In this document: piece after piece, positions 8,624 to 16,120 of the stretch
Layout: every line of letters begins with the position of its first letter
Numbering within the stretch: position 1 is the stretch's first letter
From: Lacrimispora xylanisolvens
GTDB taxonomy: Bacteria; Bacillota; Clostridia; Lachnospirales; Lachnospiraceae
Assembly: GCF_002934545.1 (NCBI RefSeq)
Contig: NZ_PTJA01000011.1
Location: 124,001-188,000 of the forward strand
Direction of reading: 5' to 3'
Length of the DNA stretch: 64,000 bases
Position numbers and translations under genes: made by a program
Notes under the pieces: model-generated
The model's input: only the letters and a program-made list of their open reading frames with translations
Database searches by the model: none
What the model was told of the DNA's origin: nothing

Positions 8624-9277
8624 ATGAAATCAATTTTAATTATTGGCCTTGGCAGGTTTGGGCATCATCTATGCATCAATATGGCAAGTCTTGGCAATGA
8701 TGTTATGATCGTAGATCAGAAGGAAGAGTGCTTAGAGGATTTACTTCCCTATGTGACAAGTGCAAAGATTGGTGACTGTACCAACGAAGCCGTGTTAAGA
8801 AGTCTTGGTATTTCCAACTTTGATATCTGCTTTGTGTGTATCGGCACCAACTTCCAAAGCAGTCTTGAGATCACCAGTCTGGTGAAAGAACTGGGAGGCA
8901 GACGGGTAATCAGTAAGGCAAACAGGGATATTCATGCTAAGTTCCTTTTAAGAAACGGTGCTGATGAAGTAATCTATCCTGACCGGGATATCGCTGAGAA
9001 GACGGCGGTTCGTTACAGCACAGATCATGTTTTTGATTACATTGAACTGACTCCGGAGTATTCCATTTATGAGATCCCGCCTCTTCCGGAATGGGTGCAT
9101 AAATCCATACGGGAAGTGGACATCAGAAACCTGTATCATATCAGTGTTCTTGGAATTAAGCGGGAAGGAAGGGCACAGCTTATGCCGCCGGCTGACTATA
9201 TAATTCAGGCGCAGGAGCATTTGATGGTAATTGGCAGGAGAGAACATATTGACAGTATATTAAAAGAGATGAAATAG
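8624..9277 (+). CDS. ktrA: Potassium uptake regulatory subunit (RCK protein)
   Basis: This 217-residue protein has an N-terminal Rossmann RCK_N domain (GLGRFGHHL near residue 8 and an acidic MIVDQ strand end for nucleotide binding) and a C-terminal RCK_C domain (about 135-217). KtrA-type octameric rings gate the KtrB channel in response to ATP/ADP or NAD(H), and some bind c-di-AMP. It has a single RCK unit, as in KtrA, not the duplicated form of proteobacterial TrkA. AAGGAG precedes the start. Confidence 0.93.
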   Translation: MKSILIIGLGRFGHHLCINMASLGNDVMIVDQKEECLEDLLPYVTSAKIGDCTNEAVLRSLGISNFDICFVCIGTNFQSSLEITSLVKELGGRRVISKANRDIHAKFLLRNGADEVIYPDRDIAEKTAVRYSTDHVFDYIELTPEYSIYEIPPLPEWVHKSIREVDIRNLYHISVLGIKREGRAQLMPPADYIIQAQEHLMVIGRREHIDSILKEMK

Positions 9278-9293
9278 GATATTCGGAGGTATG

Positions 9294-9473
9294 ATGTCTG
9301 TTTGGCTGTCTGAGAACTGGGTAACTATTATAATATTGATCATCATTCTGGTACTGGTATTTTTTGCTGTCCGCAGCTTACGAAACAACAGAGGCGGCTG
9401 CGGATCCGGCGGCTGTGAAAACTGTATGGGTTGCAACGGGGTCAGAAATAAGGGTAAAAAGAACAGGAAATAA
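9294..9473 (+). CDS. FeoB-associated-type Cys-rich membrane peptide
   Basis: This 59-residue peptide has one transmembrane helix (about residues 8-27, a run of Ile, Leu and Val) and then a short Gly/Cys segment, GGCGSGGCENCMGC, with four cysteines and a basic tail. This layout resembles the FeoB-associated Cys-rich membrane proteins that accompany ferrous iron transporters. Here no feoAB is nearby and the gene trails ktrBA, so an iron role is uncertain. GGAGG lies four bases before the ATG at 9294. The ATG at 9291 would leave only one base of spacing. Confidence 0.65.
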   Translation: MSVWLSENWVTIIILIIILVLVFFAVRSLRNNRGGCGSGGCENCMGCNGVRNKGKKNRK

Positions 9474-9487
9474 GGCTGAAAACAAAG

Positions 9488-9529
9488 AAGGAAACGGGAA
9501 GAATGATTATGATCTGCCGTTTCCTTTTT
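9488..9529. terminator. Terminator between the ktr operon and the PTS-like gene
   Basis: AGGAAACGG pairs with CCGTTTCCT and is followed by TTTTT. It sits between convergent genes and the left arm is A-rich, so it can serve both strands. Confidence 0.75.
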
Positions 9530-9537
9530 GGTATTTA

Positions 9538-10563
9538 TTATTTTAAGTCCAGTTTTAAGTCTCCAAATTTAATCCAGCCTGCTTTTCTAAGGAGTTCTCC
9601 TAGAGGCAGTGTGATAAGTGCCGGCAGAAGAAAGCAGACAAATAAAATACCCAGCCACATGCTTTTTCCGCCGCCCATGGCTGTATAAACACCAATGGGA
9701 CCCACCAGTCCGCAGGTTCCCATTCCTGAGCCGGCAGGTATGTTTTTTAATTGGAACACCATGGTTGCAACCGGACCGGTAATCATGGATGCCACAGTCG
9801 GGGGAATCCAGATTTTTGGATTTTTCACGATATTTCCCATCTGCAGCATGCTGGTACCAAGACCCTGAGCCATAAGACCGCCCACTCCGTTTTCCCGGAA
9901 GGAGAGAACGGCGAATCCCACCATCTGGGCACAGCATCCGGCTGTTGCAGCTCCGCCTGCCAATCCATCCAGGGAGAGGGCAATACAGATAGCCGCACTG
10001 CTGATGGGAAGGGTAAGAGCGATTCCGATGAGAGCGGATACCAGTATACCCATGTAGAATGGCTGCAGTTCAGTGGCAGTCTTTACAAGGCTGCCGAACC
10101 AGCTCATAAATCCAGCTACACCGGGTCCTACAAACTGAGCCACTAAAACACCGGAAATAATTGTGACGCCCGGTGTTACAAGGATATCCAGCCGTGTTTC
10201 CTTTGAAACTATTTTCCCCAGTTCCGTTGCAATCACTGTTGCTGCCAGCGCTCCAACCGGTCCACCGAGCGCATTGCCCGCGATCCCTACAGTAGCTGCT
10301 GAGAACAGTACCAGAGCCGGGGCGTGAAGAGCATAGGCGATAGCCACGCCCAAAGCTGCACCTGTGGCACTTTTTGCAAATTCTGAAATCACGTTAAACA
10401 GTTCTAGGTGGAACTGTTTGCCCAGGGTCCCGAAGATGGTTCCGATCAGCAGAGACGCAAAAAGGCCAAATGCCATAGCACCCAATGCGTCAATGAGATA
10501 GGTCTGGACTGTGATAGTGACGTTCTTCCTTTTCAGGAATTCTTTTACGCCGCGTTTTTCCAT
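9538..10563 (-). CDS. PTS_EIIC_2-family membrane protein
   Basis: This 341-residue, strongly hydrophobic protein has about ten membrane segments and repeated Gly-rich loops (NALGGPVGALAATV, GMGTCGLVGPIGVYTAMGGG). It matches the PTS_EIIC_2 family of putative PTS sugar transporter IIC subunits. No IIA or IIB domain or gene is nearby, so phosphotransfer-coupled transport cannot be assumed. The start at 10563 follows AAGGAGAT on the minus strand. The frame stays open 30 codons further upstream, but that stretch overlaps the promoter. It is a single-gene unit. Confidence 0.75.
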   Translation of the reverse strand: MEKRGVKEFLKRKNVTITVQTYLIDALGAMAFGLFASLLIGTIFGTLGKQFHLELFNVISEFAKSATGAALGVAIAYALHAPALVLFSAATVGIAGNALGGPVGALAATVIATELGKIVSKETRLDILVTPGVTIISGVLVAQFVGPGVAGFMSWFGSLVKTATELQPFYMGILVSALIGIALTLPISSAAICIALSLDGLAGGAATAGCCAQMVGFAVLSFRENGVGGLMAQGLGTSMLQMGNIVKNPKIWIPPTVASMITGPVATMVFQLKNIPAGSGMGTCGLVGPIGVYTAMGGGKSMWLGILFVCFLLPALITLPLGELLRKAGWIKFGDLKLDLK

Positions 10564-10625
10564 GGTTAAAAATCTCCTTCTTGTTTGGTGCACACATTTG
10601 ACCTTAAGCCAAAGCAGTTGCATGT

Positions 10626-10653
10626 ATTTTACCATAGTATAACCAAAATTCAA
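10626..10653 (-). promoter_or_regulatory. Promoter of the PTS_EIIC_2 gene
   Basis: On the minus strand TTGAAT, a 16-bp spacer and TAAAAT with an upstream TGG (extended -10) lie about 65 bp before the start at 10563. Confidence 0.55.
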
Positions 10654-10725
10654 GTTTTTTTTATAATTATATATGAAATTGATAAAACGTTAACAATATG
10701 CAGAGAAAAACCATGGGGCCTCTGC

Positions 10726-10754
10726 TTGACTTTGTCCTTTGTTTGTGACACAAT
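10726..10754 (+). promoter_or_regulatory. Promoter of the two-gene G3E GTPase operon
   Basis: TTGACT (10726-10731), a 17-bp spacer and CACAAT (10749-10754) precede the first GTPase gene. No clear Zur-type palindrome was found around it. Confidence 0.5.
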
Positions 10755-10806
10755 AAGTAGTTGTAGTTCCTGTTAAACTCTGGAAAGAAAAGAGGTATTG
10801 ATTCGT

Positions 10807-12081
10807 ATGACAAAGATTGATATTATATCCGGTTTTCTTGGAGCCGGAAAAACGACTTTTATTAAGAAACTTCTGCAGGAGGCTGTATCTGGTGAGCAGG
10901 TGATCCTGATTGAAAATGAATTTGGAGAGATCGGAATTGATGGTGGATTTTTAAAGGATTCCGGCGTGGAAATCAGGGAAATGAACTCCGGCTGCATCTG
11001 CTGTTCCCTGGTTGGTGATTTTGGACAATCCTTAAAAGAGGTACTTACAACCTATCATCCGGACCGTATTATCATCGAACCTTCCGGCGTTGGTAAATTA
11101 TCCGATGTAATGAAAGCGGTTAAGGATGTGGCAGCTGAGATTGAGGTAACGCTTAACAGTGCAGTTACCATTGTAGATGCCCAGAAGTGTAAGATGTACC
11201 GGAAAAATTTTGGTGAGTTTTTTAACAATCAGATTGAAAATGCCGGAACAGTGGTACTTAGCCGTACCGATATTGCACCCGCTGACAAAGTGGATCTTGC
11301 AGTTGAAATAATCAGAGAACTGAATCCAAAAGCAGCAGTTGTTACAACTCCCTGTGATGAGTTAACTGGAAAACAGCTCCTTGAGATTATTGAAAAGCCT
11401 GACACGATGGAAGAAGACCTGTTAAAGGAACTGAAAGAGCATCATGACCACGATCACGGCCATGATCATGAAGAGGGAAGCTGCGGCTGCGGAGGCCATC
11501 ACCACGACCACGATCATGACCATGATCATGAAGAGGGAGGCTGTGGCTGCGGAGGCCATCACCATGACCACGATCACGACCATGAAGAGGGAAGCTGCGG
11601 CTGCGGAGGTCATGACCACGACCACGATCACGACCATGAAGAAGGAAGCTGTGGCTGCGGAGGCCATCACCATGACCACGATCATGACCATGATCATGAA
11701 GAGGGAAGTTGTGGCTGCGGGGGCCATCACCATGATCACGACCATGATCATGATCACGGAGAAGGTTGCAGCTGCGGCCATGACCACGACCACCATCATG
11801 CTGACGAAGTGTTCACCAGCTGGGGACTTGAGAATGTGTCTGCTATGAGCAAGGAGACACTTGACCGGATTCTTGACGAACTTGCTTACGGCGATGGCTT
11901 TGGAGATGTACTTCGTGCCAAAGGAATGATTCCTGGCATAGATAAGGGAACATGGCTTTATTTTGATCTGGTTCCGGAGCAATATGAGATCAGAGATGGT
12001 ATTCCGGAGTACACTGGTAAAGTCTGTGTAATCGGTGCTAATTTAAAAGAAGAAGAATTAAAACTTGCCTTTGGCAAATAA
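10807..12081 (+). CDS. CobW/COG0523 G3E GTPase with a long His/Cys metal-binding repeat
   Basis: This 424-residue G3E-family GTPase has Walker A GFLGAGKTTF (9-18), the ENEFGEIGID switch segment (36-45), the metal-binding CICC motif (63-66) and SRTD at 152-155 in place of NKxD. Residues 212-331 form an inserted repeat of six HDHDH...EEGSCGCGG-like modules with about 43 His and 12 Cys. A normal CobW C-terminal domain follows (about 340-424). COG0523 proteins deliver zinc, cobalt or other metals to client enzymes. The repeat suggests heavy metal storage or buffering. The ATG at 10807 is preferred to an in-frame TTG at 10798, which sits only two bases after AGAGG. The metal is not known, though the nearby cobalamin genes make cobalt worth considering. 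Confidence 0.92.
   Translation: MTKIDIISGFLGAGKTTFIKKLLQEAVSGEQVILIENEFGEIGIDGGFLKDSGVEIREMNSGCICCSLVGDFGQSLKEVLTTYHPDRIIIEPSGVGKLSDVMKAVKDVAAEIEVTLNSAVTIVDAQKCKMYRKNFGEFFNNQIENAGTVVLSRTDIAPADKVDLAVEIIRELNPKAAVVTTPCDELTGKQLLEIIEKPDTMEEDLLKELKEHHDHDHGHDHEEGSCGCGGHHHDHDHDHDHEEGGCGCGGHHHDHDHDHEEGSCGCGGHDHDHDHDHEEGSCGCGGHHHDHDHDHDHEEGSCGCGGHHHDHDHDHDHGEGCSCGHDHDHHHADEVFTSWGLENVSAMSKETLDRILDELAYGDGFGDVLRAKGMIPGIDKGTWLYFDLVPEQYEIRDGIPEYTGKVCVIGANLKEEELKLAFGK
11440..11799 (+). repeat. Internal tandem repeat coding for His/Cys-rich modules
   Basis: About 360 bp inside the GTPase gene consist of imperfect units of roughly 57-66 bp rich in CAYGAY codon pairs and ending in a conserved Gly-Cys-Gly-Cys-Gly-Gly coding block. 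Module length varies (four to seven His per unit), which points to repeat expansion or contraction. The low-complexity sequence also opens spurious ORFs on both strands. Confidence 0.9.
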
Positions 12082-12098
12082 TTGGACTGGAGGAAATC

Positions 12099-13052
12099 AT
12101 GAGTAATATCGACGAAATGGAAGATGATTTTATGCCGGTTTTCCTGATCGATGGATTTTTGGAGTCAGGAAAGACCCAATTCCTTCAATTCACTATGGAA
12201 CAGGATTATTTTAAGGCGGAAGGGAAGACACTTCTCATTGTCTGCGAAGAAGGAGAAACAGAGTACAGTGACGAGCTGCTGAAACGAACAAAGACAGCAG
12301 CTGTATACATTGACAATCTGGAGGAATTAAGCCAGGAGAGACTTTTGGAACTGGAACTTTTGTATAATCCGGAGAGAGTTTTAATTGAATGGAATGGCAT
12401 GTGGAATTTAGATGATTTAAAACTTCCGGCTGACTGGAACGTTTACCAGCAGATAACGCTGATTGATATGTCTACCTTTGATCTGTATGCCGCCAATATG
12501 AAGTCTCTTTTATATGCCATGGTACGCAATTCCGAGATGATCATCTGCAACCGCTGTGACGGAATCGAAGATCTGTCTGGCTATCGCCGTACCTTAAAGT
12601 CCATGTGTCCACGAGGAGAAATCGTATTTGAGGATTCAGAAGGGGAAGTGAATGAAATTGCAGACGAGGACTTACCTTATGACATCAGCGCTGATTTAGT
12701 GGAGATATCACCGGAAGCTTATGGGATCTGGTACCTGGATTGCATGGAGCGGCGGGATCGCTATGAAGGAAAGACGGTGGAATTTACCGCAATGGTTTTA
12801 AAAACTCCTGACTTTCCAAAGAATTACTTCGTTCCGGGGCGCATGGCCATGACCTGCTGTGAGGATGATATGACATTTCTGGGCTTTATCACCAAGTCCA
12901 GAGAGGCCAAAGATCTTGAGACAAAGCAGTGGGTTCGTGTAAAGGCCAGGATAGCCTATGAATACTGGAAAGATTATGAAGGGGAAGGACCGGTTTTATA
13001 TGCCGAGTCTGTGGAACCTGCAAAGCCAGTAAAAGGGTTTGTACAATTTTAA
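12099..13052 (+). CDS. G3E-like GTPase with a DUF1980-type C-terminal domain
   Basis: This 317-residue protein keeps the P-loop GFLESGKTQF (19-28) and an NRCD motif in place of NKxD (near residue 150). It lacks the CxCC metal motif seen in its upstream neighbour. The C-terminal part (about 220-317: GKTVEFTAMV..., then a CC-D segment and a WVRVKARI strand) looks like the OB-fold domain of DUF1980/YcgQ-like proteins that pair with YcgR-type permeases. The gene starts 17 bp after the His-rich GTPase, so the two are co-transcribed and may act together in metal handling. Assignment of the C-terminal domain rests on pattern only. Confidence 0.75.
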   Translation: MSNIDEMEDDFMPVFLIDGFLESGKTQFLQFTMEQDYFKAEGKTLLIVCEEGETEYSDELLKRTKTAAVYIDNLEELSQERLLELELLYNPERVLIEWNGMWNLDDLKLPADWNVYQQITLIDMSTFDLYAANMKSLLYAMVRNSEMIICNRCDGIEDLSGYRRTLKSMCPRGEIVFEDSEGEVNEIADEDLPYDISADLVEISPEAYGIWYLDCMERRDRYEGKTVEFTAMVLKTPDFPKNYFVPGRMAMTCCEDDMTFLGFITKSREAKDLETKQWVRVKARIAYEYWKDYEGEGPVLYAESVEPAKPVKGFVQF

Positions 13053-13079
13053 AGAGCTATATGGTTATTGTAATAGATT

Positions 13080-13121
13080 GCAGTTGGAAGAAAGGTTTTC
13101 TTTTTCCAACTGCTTTTTTTT
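13080..13121 (+). terminator. Terminator of the G3E GTPase operon
   Basis: GCAGTTGGAA pairs with TTCCAACTGC and eight T follow. Confidence 0.9.
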
Positions 13122-13188
13122 GAATAATAATTGATAACAGGGCGATAATAATCCGAAAAGTAATTTGTAAACAGAAAGAGGAGAAGGA

Positions 13189-14445
13189 ATGGAAGTTAAA
13201 GAGCGAATTGTGCAAGAGAAAGGTTTCGATCACACTCTTAATTTATTGGAAGAAGGATATCCTTTTATCAAAAGTAGAATGGATCTTTATAAATGTAATA
13301 TATTTGAAACCCATATAATGGGAAAAAAAGCGATCTGTATCAGTGGCGAAGAGGCATGCAAAATTTTTTACAACGAAGAGTTATTTCAACGAAAAGGGGT
13401 AATGCCTAAGAGAATACAAAAAACCCTGTTTGGAGTTAATGCGATTCAGGGGATGGATAATAATGCACATAGTATGAGAAAACATTTTTTTATGTCCTTA
13501 ATGACTGTGGATCATCAAAAGAAACTGGGGGAGCTTTTTGAGAAAGAGATGGAAGCTTCTGCTGATAAATGGGTAAATATGAAAGAGGTTGTACTTTTTC
13601 ATGAAGCTAAAAATAACCTATGCAGGGCAGCATGTTATTGGACCGGAGTTCCATTGCTGGAATCTGATGTAGAAAGCAGGGCAGATGATTTTTGCGCAAT
13701 GATTGATGGATTTGGGGGAGTCGGACCCAGATACTGTAAAGGAAAGGCTGCACGAAATAGAACCGAGGCATGGATAGAAGCAATAATTGAGGATGTGAGA
13801 CAAGGGAAGCTGACCGTAAAAGATGATTCGCCACTTAATCAAATGGCTTTTCACAAGGAGCCTGATGGAAATCTGATGGAGTTGCAGATGGCTGCAAAAG
13901 AGCTCATAAACGTAATAAGGCCAATTGTGGCTATTTCAACATATATCACATTTACAGCTTTAGCAATGTACGAACATCCTGAATGTCAGGAAGAGCTGAT
14001 GAGTGGCGATAACAAATATTTTGAAATGTTTGTGCAGGAAGTTCGCCGATACTATCCATTTACTCCATTTTTAGGAGCGGAAGTACACAAAGACTTTAAC
14101 TGGAATCAGTATGAGTTTAAAAAAGGAGTACTGGTATTACTTGATGTTTATGGTATGAATCATGATTCTAAAATATGGAATAATCCTGATGAATTTCAGC
14201 CAAAGCGCTTTGAGGAGCAAAAAAACAGGACATATAGTTTTATTCCTCAAGGCGGTGGTGATCCTGGAAAGGGGCATCGCTGTCCTGGTGAAGGGATTAC
14301 GATTGAAATTATGAAAGCGAGTCTAAATTTTCTTGTTAACAAAGTTGATTTTGAAGTTCCGGAACAAGATTTAAGATACAGCCTTTCAAGAATTCCCACA
14401 TTGCCTGAAAGTGGGTTTATTATGAAAAACATTAGAAGGAAATGA
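13189..14445 (+). CDS. CYP152-family cytochrome P450 (fatty-acid peroxygenase)
   Basis: This 418-residue P450 has the heme-ligand Cys365 in GKGHRCPGEG, an ExxR pair at 284-287, and Arg244-Pro245 in the I helix (VIRPIVAISTY) where ordinary P450s carry the Asp/Glu-Thr pair. That Arg-Pro pair and the GGGDPGKGHRCPGE signature define CYP152 enzymes such as Bacillus BsBeta, which use hydrogen peroxide to hydroxylate fatty acids at the alpha or beta carbon. Arg binds the substrate carboxylate. Residue numbers lie two away from those recalled for BsBeta (Arg242, Pro243, Cys363). No redox partner gene is needed or present. It stands alone between two terminators, and its sequence appears more AT-rich than its neighbours, so transfer is possible. 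In an anaerobe, a role in peroxide use or lipid modification is inferred. Confidence 0.92.
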   Translation: MEVKERIVQEKGFDHTLNLLEEGYPFIKSRMDLYKCNIFETHIMGKKAICISGEEACKIFYNEELFQRKGVMPKRIQKTLFGVNAIQGMDNNAHSMRKHFFMSLMTVDHQKKLGELFEKEMEASADKWVNMKEVVLFHEAKNNLCRAACYWTGVPLLESDVESRADDFCAMIDGFGGVGPRYCKGKAARNRTEAWIEAIIEDVRQGKLTVKDDSPLNQMAFHKEPDGNLMELQMAAKELINVIRPIVAISTYITFTALAMYEHPECQEELMSGDNKYFEMFVQEVRRYYPFTPFLGAEVHKDFNWNQYEFKKGVLVLLDVYGMNHDSKIWNNPDEFQPKRFEEQKNRTYSFIPQGGGDPGKGHRCPGEGITIEIMKASLNFLVNKVDFEVPEQDLRYSLSRIPTLPESGFIMKNIRRK

Positions 14446-14463
14446 AGCCGTAGAAATACAAAA

Positions 14464-14512
14464 AAAGACTGGCATACGCTGTTAAGTTAAAGAACAGCGT
14501 TTGTCAGTCTTT
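14464..14512. terminator. Bidirectional terminator between P450 and deacetylase genes
   Basis: AAGACTGGCATACGCTGTT pairs with AACAGCGTTTGTCAGTCTT apart from two mismatches. The T run is strong in the minus direction and short in the plus direction. Confidence 0.8.
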
Positions 14513-14524
14513 GAATATCGACGA

Positions 14525-15928
14525 TTATTTCATCGGCGGAACCGGTGTAGGTCTTGCCGGATCAAATACATCAGGTACATTAAATAAATCATTCAGGCTG
14601 TCAGGATAGTAAAACATCCGATAACCATCCAGATTTCTTCTGGCCTGTCTGAAGTAATCAGGTCCAAGCTGCATCCACACAGGCTTGCTTGCGTCTACAT
14701 TACAGAAGTAACGAAAGCCCTTGGATTTTAAATATGTAAAACGTTCGTTGCTGTCTGTGTAAGGAGTCCAGCTTCCGATATCACTTCCGAAAGGAAACAG
14801 GATGATATCAGTAGGACCGATAATGGATTCCACATTGCGCTCCCATTTATCCGTATCTGTCTTAAAGTGATTCATAGAAATCTCACCCATGTTCCGGTGT
14901 CCCCAACTGTGAGAGGATAATTCCCAACCGTGATCCTTTAATGCCTGTGCAACCTTTGCAGCCTCCTGACGGTCAGCTTCATAGTTTGGGTTGGTATCTT
15001 TATAAGCTTCGTCAGTCCGATAGCCTAAAATTCCGTTGTATCCGGTAAAGGCAAGAATTCCTCTTGCTCCCTTATAAGAAAAACCTGGATGGGTTTTTAT
15101 AAAATTCTCAAGGATTGGTACTAAATCATAATCGCCTACAGAAACACTTCCGTCATCCATCTGCATCTCACAGGTAGGATAACCGTCCTCTCCGATGATA
15201 ATCCGGGTGGCAAAGCCATCGCCTTTCATATATTCATAATAACATACATCATCCTGTGACAGTACAAATGCCTTCTTTCCAGGAGGCAGCATAATGTCTC
15301 CGTATACAAATTTTGGATTACCGTTCTCATCCTTCTTTTCATATGCAAGATCATGAATTTTTACAAGTACATAACCTTTATCATACATAGATTGCATCAT
15401 CTTAATAAATTCATCTTTGGTCGTCATCATCTGGTTATAGCCATCCTGCTTGGAATCACCGTCAAACGCTTTTGCAGTATCCATAATCAGTGAATGGAAA
15501 AATATATGGGTGACTTCCTGTGGATTAATACGGACAAGAGCAGCTTTGGCTGTCTCATAATCGGAAACTGCTTTCGTTACCTCTTCCTTTTCCACAAATC
15601 TGGTGTCTGATTTTAAAAGATTAATGGCTCCGTCATAATCGTATTGGGAAGCAAGCTGTTCCGCATTTGATAAAATTGCCTTTAAATCTGCTTCTGATGT
15701 ATCAGCTGGGGTCGTTTCCTCAGTAGAAGGCTGTGCCTCGCTTTCAGAAGAAACAGCAGCCGATGAGCCGGCAGGTATCAGCTTATGATGCAGCTTCTTA
15801 TTGATAACAATTCCACAGAGTACCATAACCATTACAATCAGCAGACCAGTCAGGATAATTGCAAACATGTTTTTTGAGTGTTTTGGCCCTTTTCCAACAT
15901 TCCATTTACGATAATCATTTTGATTCAT
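14525..15928 (-). CDS. Membrane-anchored polysaccharide deacetylase
   Basis: This 467-residue protein has a cytoplasmic N terminus, one transmembrane anchor (about 21-43), a Ser/Glu/Thr-rich linker (about 53-80), a short helical region, and an extracellular NodB-type domain from about 135. Metal-ligand motifs are visible: LSQDD replaces the usual TFDDG, and HSWGH supplies the His-x3-His pair. Family members remove N-acetyl groups from peptidoglycan or other surface glycans. The position between motifs is stretched relative to a minimal NodB domain, with extra sequence around the SQDD strand. The gene is divergent from dacF and stands alone. Confidence 0.85.
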   Translation of the reverse strand: MNQNDYRKWNVGKGPKHSKNMFAIILTGLLIVMVMVLCGIVINKKLHHKLIPAGSSAAVSSESEAQPSTEETTPADTSEADLKAILSNAEQLASQYDYDGAINLLKSDTRFVEKEEVTKAVSDYETAKAALVRINPQEVTHIFFHSLIMDTAKAFDGDSKQDGYNQMMTTKDEFIKMMQSMYDKGYVLVKIHDLAYEKKDENGNPKFVYGDIMLPPGKKAFVLSQDDVCYYEYMKGDGFATRIIIGEDGYPTCEMQMDDGSVSVGDYDLVPILENFIKTHPGFSYKGARGILAFTGYNGILGYRTDEAYKDTNPNYEADRQEAAKVAQALKDHGWELSSHSWGHRNMGEISMNHFKTDTDKWERNVESIIGPTDIILFPFGSDIGSWTPYTDSNERFTYLKSKGFRYFCNVDASKPVWMQLGPDYFRQARRNLDGYRMFYYPDSLNDLFNVPDVFDPARPTPVPPMK

Positions 15929-16055
15929 AACGAAACCTCATAATTCTGTTATATTTTTGGTTGAATCTATTACTAAAATAACATTCCCTGTCCAAGTATA
16001 GCATACTTTGTAGAAAGATGAAATGAAAATGGGGTAATTTTTTTTGGGAAAAGTG

Positions 16056-16084
16056 GCATATGTATGGGAAGCAGTCCCATACAA
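16056..16084 (+). promoter_or_regulatory. Sigma-G-like promoter of dacF
   Basis: GCATA (16056-16060), a 17-bp spacer and CATACAA (16078-16084) match the forespore sigma-G pattern GmATr-N17/18-CATnmTA with one mismatch. The -10 lies within an 8-bp perfect inverted repeat, GTATGGGA-agcag-TCCCATAC (16062-16082). Confidence 0.5.
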
Positions 16085-16120
16085 TGATATAAAGCTATAG
16101 ATCAGAGGAACGTGTATAAC

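Noticed and set aside
10690-10760. Zur operator before the His-rich GTPase gene
   Set aside because: Only a short AACGTTAAC-like patch was seen, not the extended palindrome expected for Zur.
11422-11982. Long antisense and second-frame ORFs across the His-rich repeat
   Set aside because: They arise from the low-complexity repeat inside the GTPase gene. Their products are monotonous Val/Met/Ala or Thr/Met runs with no ribosome binding site.
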